A DNA stretch of 64,000 nt from Actinacidiphila epipremni (GCF_012034175.1 NZ_JAATEJ010000029.1:53110-117109); one strand, 5' to 3'; positions 1 through 8,704 are shown, counted from the first letter of the stretch. Program-made: numbers and translations. Notes: generated by a model from the sequence alone, not told the origin.

Positions 1-1
1 C

Positions 2-853
2 CCCCGCACCCTCCACACGTCCGCCGGGCCGGTCGACTACCAGGACACCGGCGGTACGGGACCCGTCGTCGTCCTGCTGCACGGACTGCTGATGGACGGC
101 ACGCTGTGGGACGCGGTGACCGAGCGGCTGCGCACCGGCCACCGGGTCCTGGTGCCGACCCTGCCGATGGGCGCGCACACCCGGCCCGCGCACGAGGACG
201 CCGACCTCTCACCGGCCGGCCTCGCCCGCCTGGTGGGGGAGTTCCTGGACCGCCTCGACCTGCGCGAGGTGACCCTGGTCGGCAACGACACCGGCGGCGC
301 CCTCGTCCAGCTGCTCATCGCCGAGGGCGCCGAGGACACACTGCGCCGGATCGGCGCGGTGGTGCTCGCCTCCTGCGACGCCTACGGCAACTTCCCGCCC
401 GGCCTGACGGGGAAGACCGTGGTGCTCGCCGGCAAGCTGCCGCCCGCCCTTTTCGGCCTGTTCATGCAGCAGATGCGGCTGCGCCCGATGCGCCGGCTGC
501 CGGTCGCCTTCGGCTGGCTCACCCGGCGGGGCGACGCCGCCACCGCCCGCTGGACCCGCGCGCTGCTGGCCGGGCCGCAGGTGCGGCGCGACGCGGTGAA
601 GGTGCTGCGCGGCATCGCCGCCGACCGGCACGCCCTGGAGCGCGCCGCCACCCGGCTGCCCGCCTTCGGCCGGCCGGCGCTGGTGGTGTGGGCCGAGGGC
701 GACCGCGTCATGCCGCCCGAGCACGGCCGCCGGCTCGCCGCCGACCTCCCCGCGGCCCGGCTGGTCGTCGTGCCCGACAGCTACACGCTGCTCCCGCTGG
801 ACCAGCCGGGCCCGCTGGCCGCCGCGATCCGCGAGCTGACGTCCGCCGGCTGA
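2..853 (+). CDS. alpha/beta hydrolase, 5' end outside window
   Basis: The reading frame is open from the first bases of the window, so the true start lies upstream; an internal ATG at 92 would cut the fold's first strand. The visible part has the oxyanion-hole HG motif (VVLLHGLL), a nucleophile elbow reading GNDTGG and an acid-loop Asp in VVWAEGDRVMPP, the order of an alpha/beta hydrolase. The elbow carries Asp where esterases have Ser, as in haloalkane dehalogenases. The place where the catalytic His is expected reads DSYTLLPLDQP and has no His. The substrate is unknown and the protein may not be a conventional hydrolase. A hairpin follows the stop. Confidence 0.85.
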   Translation, partial: PRTLHTSAGPVDYQDTGGTGPVVVLLHGLLMDGTLWDAVTERLRTGHRVLVPTLPMGAHTRPAHEDADLSPAGLARLVGEFLDRLDLREVTLVGNDTGGALVQLLIAEGAEDTLRRIGAVVLASCDAYGNFPPGLTGKTVVLAGKLPPALFGLFMQQMRLRPMRRLPVAFGWLTRRGDAATARWTRALLAGPQVRRDAVKVLRGIAADRHALERAATRLPAFGRPALVVWAEGDRVMPPEHGRRLAADLPAARLVVVPDSYTLLPLDQPGPLAAAIRELTSAG

Positions 854-868
854 CGTCCGCGAGCCGGC

Positions 869-906
869 GGTACGGCCCCGCGCCCGCGCGGGCCCGGGAC
901 CGTACC
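869..906. terminator. inverted repeat between convergent genes
   Basis: The arms GGTACGG and CCGTACC are perfect inverted copies with further GC pairing inside. They lie between the convergent stops at 853 and 927 and could terminate transcription from both sides. There is no U tract, as is common in high-GC actinomycetes. Confidence 0.5.
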
Positions 907-926
907 CCTCAGGAACCGCAGGAACC

Positions 927-1721
927 TCAGGTGGTGGCCTCGGCCGCGACCGGGCCGCCGCCCAGCGCGTTGCGCAGCTCCGGCCCGGGCATCGTCAGCG
1001 AGACCATCCGCCGCCAGCCGGCGACCCGCTCGTACGCGTAGACGGCGTTGATGCCCGCCCGCAGCAGCGCCGACTTCGCCGGGGACCAGCGCAGGATCTC
1101 GCCCATGTGCGCCATCACCGCGATGCTGACGTCGCGGTAGATGCGGATCTCGGCCATCGCGCAGTCCTTGAGGGTGCGCTGGATGGTGCGGGCGTGGCCG
1201 GCGCGGGCCAGCCGCAGCAGCTCCTCGTGGCAGTAGGCGAGGTGGTTGTCCTCGTCGCGGGCGATCTGCCGCACCGCGCGGCCGATCTCCGGGTGGTCGC
1301 CGAACAGCCTGAGCAGCAGCGCCATCTGCTCCGACGCCCGCTGCTCGGTCACCCGGCTGTGCGCGAGGTAGGTGACGATGTCGTGCTCGCCCAGCGGCTC
1401 GTCGGCCTTGAGCCGGGAGTGGGCCAGGCCGATGCCGGAGCGCTCCAGCAGCATCGTGTAGTCGGTGTCGGCCGGCACCGGGGCGGGCTCCAGGTGGCGC
1501 CCGTGCAGCAGGCCGTTGAAGATCCGGCCGTGCTTGTCCTCGTCGGCGCCGTGCCGGGCGATCTTCGGGGCCAGCCCGGCCAGCGCCGGCGGCACCAGGG
1601 CCGCGATCCGGCCGTTCTCCCAGCCGCCTTGCGTCTCACCGCTCGCGGCGATGGAGCAGAAGAGCCGGAAGGACTCGTCGTTGTCGAGGATCTCCGTGAA
1701 CAGGCTGCGCGCCGACAGCAT
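927..1721 (-). CDS. ferritin-like diiron-domain protein
   Basis: This 264-residue helical protein carries two ExxH pairs (EDKH near residue 74 and EDNH near residue 156), each with an upstream Glu in a helix. That is the metal-binding pattern of the ferritin-like/diiron superfamily. The ATG at 1721 is chosen because GGAGAGG sits just upstream; a GTG at 1754 in the same frame has no such site. No signal peptide or membrane segment is visible, so it is probably cytoplasmic. Members include oxygenases, desaturase-like enzymes and metal-storage proteins, and the sequence does not say which. It stands alone, separated by a terminator from the xylanase gene upstream on the same strand. Confidence 0.75.
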   Translation of the reverse strand: MLSARSLFTEILDNDESFRLFCSIAASGETQGGWENGRIAALVPPALAGLAPKIARHGADEDKHGRIFNGLLHGRHLEPAPVPADTDYTMLLERSGIGLAHSRLKADEPLGEHDIVTYLAHSRVTEQRASEQMALLLRLFGDHPEIGRAVRQIARDEDNHLAYCHEELLRLARAGHARTIQRTLKDCAMAEIRIYRDVSIAVMAHMGEILRWSPAKSALLRAGINAVYAYERVAGWRRMVSLTMPGPELRNALGGGPVAAEATT

Positions 1722-1854
1722 CGCGCCTCTCCTCTCGCCGTCACCGGGTGTCACGTCGAGTCAAGGCCGGGCCACCGGGCCCCGCAACCCGACGGCCCCG
1801 GCGGCTGGGCCGTCCGGGGCACGCGGTGCCGCCCGGGGTCCCGTGGGGCGGCGG

Positions 1855-1898
1855 CCCCGCCAGGTCCGGACCGAGCCGCCGGTCCGGACCTGGCGGGG
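1855..1898 (-). terminator. strong terminator of the xylanase gene
   Basis: A perfect 19-bp stem (1855-1873 paired with 1880-1898) closes a 6-base loop, 12 bases beyond the xylanase stop codon. Its position and stability support factor-independent termination for that gene. Confidence 0.8.
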
Positions 1899-1909
1899 AG
1901 CCGGGAAGG

Positions 1910-3019
1910 TCAGCGGCCGGCGAGCCGCAGGTCCTGGGAGAGCGCGGTGTAGGCGGTCTTGGGCTGGTAGTTCTCGTCGAAGATGTTCGCCTGGCCCTCA
2001 CCCTTGAAGGTGCTCGGCACCCACGAGTACTTGTCAGTGAAGCCCCACACCGTGAAGTCGGTGCAGTTGCGGGTCAGCAGGCAGCCTTCCAGCAGCGTCT
2101 GGTACGCCTCGTTCTGCGCCTCGACCTCGGTGTTGTCGGCGGGCAGCGGGATGCGCACATCGGCCTCGGTGATCGCGGTCTGCACACCGAGCTTGTCGAA
2201 GCGCGCCATGTTGGTGGCGATGTCGTGCGGCGCCGGGTACTGCGTGTCGAGGTGGCCCTGGATGCCGACGCCCTGGAGCGGCACGCCCTCCTTGCGGAGC
2301 TTGGCGACCAGGTCGTAGACCGCGGTGCTCTTGGCGTTGACGCCCTCGATGTTGTAGTCGTTGATGAACAGCACGGCCTTCGGGTCGGCCTGGTGGGCCC
2401 AGCGGAAGGCGTCCTCGATGTAGCTCGGCCCGAGCTTTTGCAGCCAGATGTCGTCGCGGTAGGAACCGTCGTCGTTGAAGGCCTCGTTGACCACGTCCCA
2501 CTGCCAGATCTTGCCCTTGAAGTGCTTGACCTCGCTGGTGATGTGGTCGTGCAGCACCTGCCGCAGCTGGTCGGCGGTGAAGTCGCCCGAGGTCACCCAG
2601 GACGGCAGCTGGTTGTACCAGACCAGGGTGTGGCCGCGGACCAGCTGGCCGTGCGCCTTCGCGTACGACACCAGCGCGTCGGCCTGCGTGTAGTTGTAGG
2701 TGCCGCGGGCGGGCTCCACGGTGTCCCACTTCATGACGTTCTCCGGCGAGACCGAGGAGAACTCGGAGCCGACCTTCGCCTCGTAGGGCGCCTCGTCCGC
2801 CAGCGCGTCGGAGTTCACGGCGGTGCCGATGCGTATCCCGGCCTTCTGCGCCAGGGCCCTCAGGGGCGCCGGGTCGGAGCCGCCCGGCTTGGAGTGGCCG
2901 GGGGCGGGCTTGGCGGGGTGCTCGTGGCCGGGGGAGTTGGCCATCACGTTCGGCACGACGACGGCCAGCAGTCCGGCGGCGGCTGCACCCACCGTGACGG
3001 CACGGGTCATTTTCCTCAT
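1910..3019 (-). CDS. secreted endo-1,4-beta-xylanase, GH10
   Basis: This 369-residue protein hydrolyses internal beta-1,4 bonds of xylan outside the cell. A basic N-terminus (MRKMTR) and a hydrophobic stretch form a signal peptide, followed by a Pro/Gly/His-rich spacer and one GH10 barrel that fills the rest. The acid/base Glu is in DVVNEAF and the nucleophile Glu in ITEADVRI; GHTLVWYNQLP and WGFTDKYSW are further GH10 signatures. There is no carbohydrate-binding module, so it is a single-domain enzyme. AAGGAC precedes the ATG. A strong hairpin follows the stop, so the gene is probably transcribed alone. Upstream repeats resemble those at the GH43 gene near 26.5 kb, which suggests shared control. 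Confidence 0.95.
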   Translation of the reverse strand: MRKMTRAVTVGAAAAGLLAVVVPNVMANSPGHEHPAKPAPGHSKPGGSDPAPLRALAQKAGIRIGTAVNSDALADEAPYEAKVGSEFSSVSPENVMKWDTVEPARGTYNYTQADALVSYAKAHGQLVRGHTLVWYNQLPSWVTSGDFTADQLRQVLHDHITSEVKHFKGKIWQWDVVNEAFNDDGSYRDDIWLQKLGPSYIEDAFRWAHQADPKAVLFINDYNIEGVNAKSTAVYDLVAKLRKEGVPLQGVGIQGHLDTQYPAPHDIATNMARFDKLGVQTAITEADVRIPLPADNTEVEAQNEAYQTLLEGCLLTRNCTDFTVWGFTDKYSWVPSTFKGEGQANIFDENYQPKTAYTALSQDLRLAGR

Positions 3020-3067
3020 GGGGGGTCCTTCGAGCAGGCGGAACGGCGTCGTTCCGGCACAACGGTC

Positions 3068-3111
3068 TTCGAATGTTTCGGGACCGACTACGCAACTTGC
3101 GGACGCAACTT
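3068..3111 (-). promoter_or_regulatory. candidate LacI-type operator region of the xylanase
   Basis: Two elements lie upstream of the xylanase. One is CGAAACATTCGAA on the minus strand (3068-3080). The other is an exact direct repeat of CGCAACTT at 3091-3098 and 3104-3111, 13 bp apart. CGAAACAT and AACTTGCG also occur in front of the GH43 gene at 26521-26538, next to a LacI regulator. Control by that regulator is inferred. Confidence 0.45.
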
Positions 3112-3222
3112 ATGGCCTGACCCCCGGCCGGTCAACACTTCGGACACCATCGGATACCGGGACTTTCCGCGGCCCGCCCCGCCGTCCCGGCTACCGCCCC
3201 GCCCACCGGATCGCCCGCGAGG

Positions 3223-4599
3223 TCATCCCTCCAGGCCGCGGGCCTGCCGGAAGCGCGCCAGACCGTCGGACAGTTCGATCAGCCGGTCCGGGTACTTCTT
3301 CCGGTCGGCTTCCGGAAGCTTCCAGGGCTCATGCACCGCCGCCCCCTCCACCCCGGCGAGCTCCGGCACCCAGCGCCGCACATATGCGCCGTCCGGGTCG
3401 TGCCGGCGGCCCTGCGCCACCGGGTTGAGCACCCGGTTGGGCCGGGTGTCGGTCCCGGTGCCGGCCACCCACTGCCAGTTCAGCTGGTTGTTGGCGACAT
3501 CGCCGTCCACCAGCAGCTCCAGGAAGTGCGCGGCCCCCACCCGCCAGTCGACGTACAGCGTCTTGGTGAGGAAGCTCGCCACCAGCAGCCGCGCGCGGTT
3601 GTGCATCCAGCCCTCCTCGCGCAGCTGCCGCATCCCGGCGTCGACCACCGGATACCCGGTCCGCCCCTCGCGCCACGCCGCCGCGTCGGCCTGCGCGGCC
3701 CTGCCGGTACGCCACCGGTCCTGCCGGGTGCGGTAGTCCGCGCCCGACACCCGCGGGCGCGCCGCGAGCAGCTGCCGGTTGAAGTCCCGCCAGCACAGCT
3801 GCCGTACGAACGCCTCCGCGCCCGCGCCGCCCACCGCCCGCGCCCGGTGCACCGTCTCCACCGGCGAGAGCGTCCCGAAGTGCAGATGCGCCGAGAGCCG
3901 CGAGGTGCGGTCGCCCGCCAGGTCGTCCTGCCCGCGGTCGTACGAGGCCAGGCCGCCGCGCAGCCACCCCGTCAGCCGGCGCCGCGCCTCGCTCTCACCG
4001 CCGGGGACCGGCCCCGGCGCGGCCTTGGGCAGCGGGGCCGAGCGCACGCCGTCCGGGACCCGTACCGTGCGCGGCGCCGGCAGGGTGTCCCGCAGCCGGT
4101 AGCCCGACCAGTGCCGGAAGTAGGGCGTGAAGACGGCGAAGTGGTCCGAGCCCTGCGGGGTCAGCGCGCCCGGCGGCACCGCGGTGACCACCGTGTCGTG
4201 CACGTGCAGCCGGCGCCCGGCCGCGGTCAGCTCCCGCCGCAGCCGGTCCTCGCGGGCCTGCGCGAAACCGCTGTCGGCCGCGGCCACATGCACCTCGTCC
4301 GCGTCCGCCTCGGCGGCCACCCCGCACACCTGCTCGGCCGGGTCGCCCTCGCGCAGCACCAGCCGCCCGCCCCGCTCCCGCAGCGACGCGTCGAGGTCGG
4401 CCAGGCAGTCGGCGAGGAAGGCCAGCCGGTTCGGCGCCGCGAACCCGGCCCGCGCCACCGCCGGGTCCCGTACGAACAGCGGCACCACCTCGTCGGCCGC
4501 CGCCAGCGCCGCCCGCAGCGGCGGATGGTCGTGCAGCCGCAGGTCGCCGGTGAAGAGCACCACCGCCCGCCGCACCCCGGCACCGCCCGCCCGGCTCAT
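3223..4599 (-). CDS. phr: deoxyribodipyrimidine photolyase
   Basis: This 458-residue protein repairs cyclobutane pyrimidine dimers using FAD and blue light. The N-terminal photolyase domain starts at AVVLFTGDLRLHDHPPL and runs to about residue 130. The C-terminal FAD-binding domain holds the family motifs LCWRDFNRQLL, YPVVDAGMRQL, GWMHNRARL and NNQLNWQWVAG. Length is normal for class I photolyases. The ATG overlaps the stop of the epimerase gene by ATGA, so the two are translationally coupled. Pairing with a short-chain epimerase that has a DUF2867-like tail suggests a shared stress or light response, though no promoter motif confirms this. Confidence 0.93.
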   Translation of the reverse strand: MSRAGGAGVRRAVVLFTGDLRLHDHPPLRAALAAADEVVPLFVRDPAVARAGFAAPNRLAFLADCLADLDASLRERGGRLVLREGDPAEQVCGVAAEADADEVHVAAADSGFAQAREDRLRRELTAAGRRLHVHDTVVTAVPPGALTPQGSDHFAVFTPYFRHWSGYRLRDTLPAPRTVRVPDGVRSAPLPKAAPGPVPGGESEARRRLTGWLRGGLASYDRGQDDLAGDRTSRLSAHLHFGTLSPVETVHRARAVGGAGAEAFVRQLCWRDFNRQLLAARPRVSGADYRTRQDRWRTGRAAQADAAAWREGRTGYPVVDAGMRQLREEGWMHNRARLLVASFLTKTLYVDWRVGAAHFLELLVDGDVANNQLNWQWVAGTGTDTRPNRVLNPVAQGRRHDPDGAYVRRWVPELAGVEGAAVHEPWKLPEADRKKYPDRLIELSDGLARFRQARGLEG

Positions 4600-6167
4600 C
4601 CGCCCGCCTCCCGCGCCTTGCCCGCTTCCCGTGCCTCGCCCGCCTCCCGCCGCGCCGCACCCGCGGCGGCCGAACGCGCCGCCGCCCGCGCGATGTTGCG
4701 GGCCATGCCGCCGAAGACGAGCGCGTGGAACGGCACGATCGACCACCAGTAGGCGTGCCCCAGCAGCCCGCGCGGATGGAAGACCGCCCGCTGCCGGTAG
4801 CGGGTGCGGCCCTGCGCGTCGCGGTCCACGCACATCTCCAGCCAGGCCAGGCCCGGCAGCCGCATCTCCGCGCGCAGCCGCAGCAGCCGGCCGCGCTCGA
4901 TCTCCTCCACCCGCCAGAAGTCCAGCGAGTCCCCGACCCGCAGCCGGTCGGCGTCCCGCCGCCCCCGGCGCAGCCCCACCCCGCCCCACAGCCGGTCCAG
5001 CAGCCCGCGCACCGCCCAGGCGATGCCCAGCGAATACCAGCCGTGCTCGCCGCCGATGCCCTCGATCACCCGCCACAGGTCCTGCGGACCGGCGTCCACC
5101 ACGGTCTGCCGGCGGTCGGTGTAGAGGCTGCCGCCCGCCCAGTCCGGGTCGGTCGGCAGCGGGTCGCTGGGCGCGCCCGGCACCGCCGCCGACGACCAGC
5201 GCGTGCTGACCTGCGCCTCCCGCACCCGGCGCAGCGCCAGCTCCAGCGCCCGGTCCACGCCCAGCGGGCCGCCGGGCGGGTCGGGCAGGTAGCCGGCGAT
5301 GTCGTGCTCGTGGCAGACCACCTCGTGCCGCAGCGACTGCGCGAGCGGCCGGGCGACCGCGGCCGGCACCGGGGTGACCAGGCCGATCCACAGGCTCGAC
5401 AGCCGCGGGGTGAGCACCGGGACCGGCAGGATCACCCGCCGCGGCAGCCCGGCGACGGCCGCGTAACGCCGCATCAGGTCGCGGTAGGTCAGCACGTCAG
5501 GGCCGCCGATGTCGAAGCCGCGGCTGACGCCGGGCGGCAGCGCGGCGCAGCCGACCAGCAGCCGCAGCACGTCCCGTACCGCGATGGGCTGCAGCCGGGT
5601 GCGCACCCAGCTGGGGGTGACCATCAGCGGCAGGCGCTCGGTCAGGTAGCGCAGCATCTCGAAGGACGCCGAGCCGGAGCCGATGATGACCGCCGCCCGC
5701 AGCACGGCGGTGGGCACGCCCGAGGCCAGCAGGATCCGGCCGACGTCGGCGCGCGAGCGCAGGTGCGGCGACAGCTCGTCCTCGCGCACCCCGCGCGGGG
5801 TGAGCCCGCCGAGGTAGACGATCCGCCGCACGCCCGCCGCCCGGGCCTGCTCGCCGAAGAGCCGGGCCGCGTCGCGGTCGGTGCGCTCGAAGTCCTTGCC
5901 GCTGCCGAGCGAGTGCACCAGGTAGTACGCGACGTCCACGCCCGCCATCGCGGCCCGCAGCGACGCCTGGTCGGTCACGTCGCCCCGCGCCGCCTCGGCC
6001 CGGCCGGCCCACGGCTGGTCGCGCAGCTTGACGGGGGTGCGGGCCAGGCAGCGCACCCGGTAGCCGGCGTCCAGCAGCTCGGGCACCAGCCGCCCGCCGA
6101 TGTAGCCGGTCGCTCCCGTCACCAGGCAGCGCGGCCCCGCCTGCTGCTCCGCCGGCGCGCTGCTCAC
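4596..6167 (-). CDS. NAD(P)-binding epimerase-like protein with DUF2867-like C-terminus
   Basis: This 523-residue protein has two parts. The first 300 residues are an atypical short-chain dehydrogenase/NmrA-like Rossmann domain with TGATGYIGG at the start of the first strand. The C-terminal 170 residues match the DUF2867-type domain found fused to such proteins in actinobacteria, with WWSIVPFHALVF near the end. The GTG at 6167 is preferred because it has AGAGG upstream and leaves only a few residues before the nucleotide-binding motif; upstream codons are low-complexity. Its stop overlaps the photolyase start. The substrate is unknown; homologues are usually annotated only as SDR oxidoreductases. 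Confidence 0.85.
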   Translation of the reverse strand: MSSAPAEQQAGPRCLVTGATGYIGGRLVPELLDAGYRVRCLARTPVKLRDQPWAGRAEAARGDVTDQASLRAAMAGVDVAYYLVHSLGSGKDFERTDRDAARLFGEQARAAGVRRIVYLGGLTPRGVREDELSPHLRSRADVGRILLASGVPTAVLRAAVIIGSGSASFEMLRYLTERLPLMVTPSWVRTRLQPIAVRDVLRLLVGCAALPPGVSRGFDIGGPDVLTYRDLMRRYAAVAGLPRRVILPVPVLTPRLSSLWIGLVTPVPAAVARPLAQSLRHEVVCHEHDIAGYLPDPPGGPLGVDRALELALRRVREAQVSTRWSSAAVPGAPSDPLPTDPDWAGGSLYTDRRQTVVDAGPQDLWRVIEGIGGEHGWYSLGIAWAVRGLLDRLWGGVGLRRGRRDADRLRVGDSLDFWRVEEIERGRLLRLRAEMRLPGLAWLEMCVDRDAQGRTRYRQRAVFHPRGLLGHAYWWSIVPFHALVFGGMARNIARAAARSAAAGAARREAGEAREAGKAREAGG

Positions 6168-6422
6168 CTCGGCACCTCTGCTGTCTCGGTCGGGGTCGGG
6201 CTGTCCCGGGCTGTTCCGGGCCGGGCGGGGCCGTCCCGGGCCGCCGTCGCGCGGGGCGCCGCGCCCGGCCCTGACGCACCGCCGGCTCCAGCACACCACG
6301 GCCGGCCCGCGCCCGGCGACCGCCCCGGCGGCACATCACCCGAAGTGCGCAATCCACCCGTGGCCGGGGGCGGGTGCGCCGGACCGGGGGCGTCCCCGGC
6401 CCCGCCCGCCCCCGGCCGCCGC

Positions 6423-6797
6423 TCAGACCTCCAGGCCGTTCTCGATCGCCTTGAGCTGGTGGCGGGCCATCGCCAGGTTCGCCCGGCCGCGGTCCAGCGC
6501 CAGATAGAGGAACAGGCCCGATGTGCCGCGCCCGCGCAGCAGCCGGATGAGGTGGTACTGGCCGCCCAGCGTGATGAGGATGTCCTCGATCTCGTCCTTG
6601 AGCCCCAGCATCTCCATCGTGCGGGCCTTCGCGCGCACCACGTCGGTGTTGCCCGCGGCGGCGACCGTGAGGTCCAGGTCCTTGCCCCCGCCGAGGGTGC
6701 CCAGCGCCATGCCGCTGGTGTAGTCGACGAGCGCCACGCCTATGGCGCCCTCGATCGAGGTCATCGCGTCCTTGAGGGCGGTCTCGGTGTCGGCCAT
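6423..6797 (-). CDS. Roadblock/LC7 domain protein (third in the cluster)
   Basis: This 124-residue protein is a single Roadblock/LC7 (MglB-like) domain. The family dimerises and binds or activates small Ras-like GTPases, often at the membrane or in polarity systems. The start at 6797 has AGGAAG upstream. An in-frame ATG at 6995 would overlap the previous stop (ATGA), but it adds 66 low-complexity Arg/Pro/Gly residues and lacks a ribosome site, so it is less likely. It is the last gene of a four-gene operon that has no GTPase, unlike the classical Streptomyces conservons. Confidence 0.85.
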   Translation of the reverse strand: MADTETALKDAMTSIEGAIGVALVDYTSGMALGTLGGGKDLDLTVAAAGNTDVVRAKARTMEMLGLKDEIEDILITLGGQYHLIRLLRGRGTSGLFLYLALDRGRANLAMARHQLKAIENGLEV

Positions 6798-6991
6798 GAT
6801 CTTCCTGCTTTCGTCGGACGGTCCGCCGGACGGCCCTCTCGCCGCCCGGTCGCTCGTGTCATCGGTCGCCGGTACGGACCCGGGACCGGGTACGGATCCG
6901 GGTCCGGTTTCTGTCTTGGTCACGGCCGCCGGTCCGGACGGGGTACGGGCCCGGGCCCGGGCGCCGCGCGGCCGGGGCGGCTGCCGGGCGG

Positions 6992-7423
6992 TCATGGCGT
7001 GCCGCCGCCGCCCGCGCCGCCGCCGCCCGCGCCGCCCACGTCCGCGCCGCCACCCTCGCCGTCGATCAGCGCGGCGATCCGCGCGCAGCTGCGCCGCGAC
7101 TCCAGGTGCAGCCGCCCCACGTTGGTGCGCGGCCCGGCCAGCACCGCGAGCATCGCCTCGCGCCCGGCCGGGTAGAGCGCGACGCAGCCGGTCTCGCTGC
7201 GGATCAGCAGCTCGCGGAAGGACTGCTGGCCGGCCGCCTCGGTCAGCCGCAGCCCCACCCCCAGCGCGGCGGCGGTCATCGCGGCGAAGCCCTCGGCGGG
7301 CAGCCCGGGCGCGTCGTCGGCAAGGACCAGCCCGTCGGGGGTGGCCGCGACGGCGCCGGTGACCTCCGGCAGCCGGGCCCGCAGGCCCTCCAGCTCGGTA
7401 CGTATCGCGGCTTCGTGTGCCAT
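6992..7423 (-). CDS. Roadblock/LC7-like protein (second in the cluster)
   Basis: This 143-residue protein begins at an ATG with GGAGGAGG upstream. Residues 10-120 have the layout of a Roadblock fold, including VTGAVAATPDGLVLADD, a helix with GFAAMTAAALGVG, and the strand region GCVALYPAG. The last 20 residues are a Gly-rich tail without structure. The sequence has drifted from its two neighbours, so it is probably a specialised subunit rather than a recent copy. It lies about 115 bp downstream of the DUF4388-like gene and 195 bp from the next Roadblock gene on the same strand. Confidence 0.75.
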   Translation of the reverse strand: MAHEAAIRTELEGLRARLPEVTGAVAATPDGLVLADDAPGLPAEGFAAMTAAALGVGLRLTEAAGQQSFRELLIRSETGCVALYPAGREAMLAVLAGPRTNVGRLHLESRRSCARIAALIDGEGGGADVGGAGGGGAGGGGTP

Positions 7424-7538
7424 CGACCTCCTCCTCCCGGCGCGTAGGGCGCGCCTTGCCGGCGACCGCTTCACCCCCGCACCCCCTCGTCCCCGCGCCG
7501 CCTCCCGCGGCCGGCGCCCCGCCCGGTCCGTACGCCGC

Positions 7539-8321
7539 TCACAGCCGCTCCAGCGCGACCAGCAGCCGCCGCAGCAGCGCCGCGTCCGGGGTGTCGCCGA
7601 TGCTCTGCAGCCACGCCGGCGCCCGCGCCGGCTGCTCCTGGCCGGGGGTGTGCCGCGGGGTCTCGACGAGGCCCAGCGCGGCGAGCCGCCGTACGTGCAC
7701 CAGGGCGTGGAAGGCGGGCCGCCCCAGCAGCGCGGCGATCGCGGACGGCGTCCGTGCCCCGTCCGCCAGCGCCAGCACCGCCGCCTGCCCGCGCGGCAGG
7801 TGCGCCGGCCCGGCGGACGCGGCGCCCGCCCGTAACGGCGTCACCGGCGCGGTGTCCAGCGCCGGGTGCGGCCACAGCGTCTCCAGCAGCCGGCGCCGCC
7901 GCAGCGCCTCGCCCTCCACCGCGGGCACCGCGACGGCGCCCAGCGAGCCGAACCAGTGGCGTACCCCGTGCCGGAACCGGGTCGGCCCGGCGGCCGGCGC
8001 CAGGACGAAGTAGGCGGCGTCGTGCAGCGCGCCGAGCCGGCTGATCTCCAGCTCGCCGGCGGCGATCCGGCGGTGCTCGACGAGCCAGCGCCCGGTCGCG
8101 CAGTCCGCGCCCGCCGCATCCACCGCCTCCCGCCACTGCCGCGGGGTGAGCCGGCCGCCGGCGGTGAGCAGCACCTCGATCCCGGGCGCCGCCGGGCTCT
8201 CGGCGTGCACCACCGCGCCGCCGTCGAGGTAGAGCGCGCCGGTGTCCCGTAACAGCACACCGGTGGCGCGCTGTTCGGCGAGCCGGGCGAGCATGGGGGA
8301 GTGCGCGGGCGGGGCGCTCAT
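7539..8321 (-). CDS. DUF4388 (PATAN)-like protein with winged-helix-like C-terminus
   Basis: This 260-residue protein starts with a domain containing GALYLDGGAVVHAESPAAPG. That matches the DUF4388/PATAN-type effector domains that accompany Roadblock proteins and response regulators. The C-terminal third (LPRGQAAVLALADGARTPS and after) looks like a winged helix, but I see no clear DNA-recognition signature. The ATG overlaps the stop of the first Roadblock gene (ATGA), so they are translationally coupled. Its likely role is a signalling or scaffold partner of the Roadblock proteins. The function is inferred from family and context only. Confidence 0.7.
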   Translation of the reverse strand: MSAPPAHSPMLARLAEQRATGVLLRDTGALYLDGGAVVHAESPAAPGIEVLLTAGGRLTPRQWREAVDAAGADCATGRWLVEHRRIAAGELEISRLGALHDAAYFVLAPAAGPTRFRHGVRHWFGSLGAVAVPAVEGEALRRRRLLETLWPHPALDTAPVTPLRAGAASAGPAHLPRGQAAVLALADGARTPSAIAALLGRPAFHALVHVRRLAALGLVETPRHTPGQEQPARAPAWLQSIGDTPDAALLRRLLVALERL

Positions 8322-8704
8322 ACCAGGACCAGCCCCTCGGCGAGCTCGCGCAGCCGGATCAGGGCCATGCCCAGGTTCGCCTGCGCCCGGTCCAGCCACA
8401 GGTAGAGGAACACCCCGCCCTCGTACGGGGCTTCGACGAACCGCAGCAGGTGGTAGCCGTCGCCGGTGACGACCACGGCCTCCTCGGCGGCCGGTCCCGG
8501 GCCGGTGTGCCCGGCGGTGAAGACCGGGTGCTCGGCGGTGGCGCGGGCGTAGGCGGCGGTCTCGGCGGCGACCGTCTCGTGGTCGCCGGCCGCGGCCTCG
8601 CCGATCACCCCGAGCGCGAGGCCGCTGACCCACTCCACCAGCGCCGCCCCGCGCGCCCCGGGTACCGTCATCGCCCGCAGCAGGCACTCGTCGATCCCGG
8701 ACAC
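8318..8704 (-). CDS. Roadblock/LC7 domain protein (first in the cluster)
   Basis: This 128-residue protein is a complete Roadblock domain. It keeps ALVEWVSGLALGVIGE and the C-terminal strand-helix FLYLWLDRAQANLGMA, which closely parallels FLYLALDRGRANLAMA in the protein ending at 6423. The GTG at 8704 has GGGGAG six bases upstream and is preferred over an ATG at 8782 that would add 26 unrelated residues. It is the first gene of the operon 8704 to 6423, whose promoter should lie in 8705-8856. No GTP-binding partner is encoded nearby. Confidence 0.85.
   Translation of the reverse strand: MSGIDECLLRAMTVPGARGAALVEWVSGLALGVIGEAAAGDHETVAAETAAYARATAEHPVFTAGHTGPGPAAEEAVVVTGDGYHLLRFVEAPYEGGVFLYLWLDRAQANLGMALIRLRELAEGLVLV

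Noticed and set aside
2..853. Naming the first hydrolase a haloalkane dehalogenase
   Set aside because: The Asp elbow fits, but the catalytic His is absent and the lid region does not match known dehalogenases.
6423..6995. Longer start for the third Roadblock protein at 6995
   Set aside because: It overlaps the previous stop (ATGA), but adds 66 repetitive Arg/Pro/Gly residues and lacks a ribosome site, whereas 6797 has AGGAAG.
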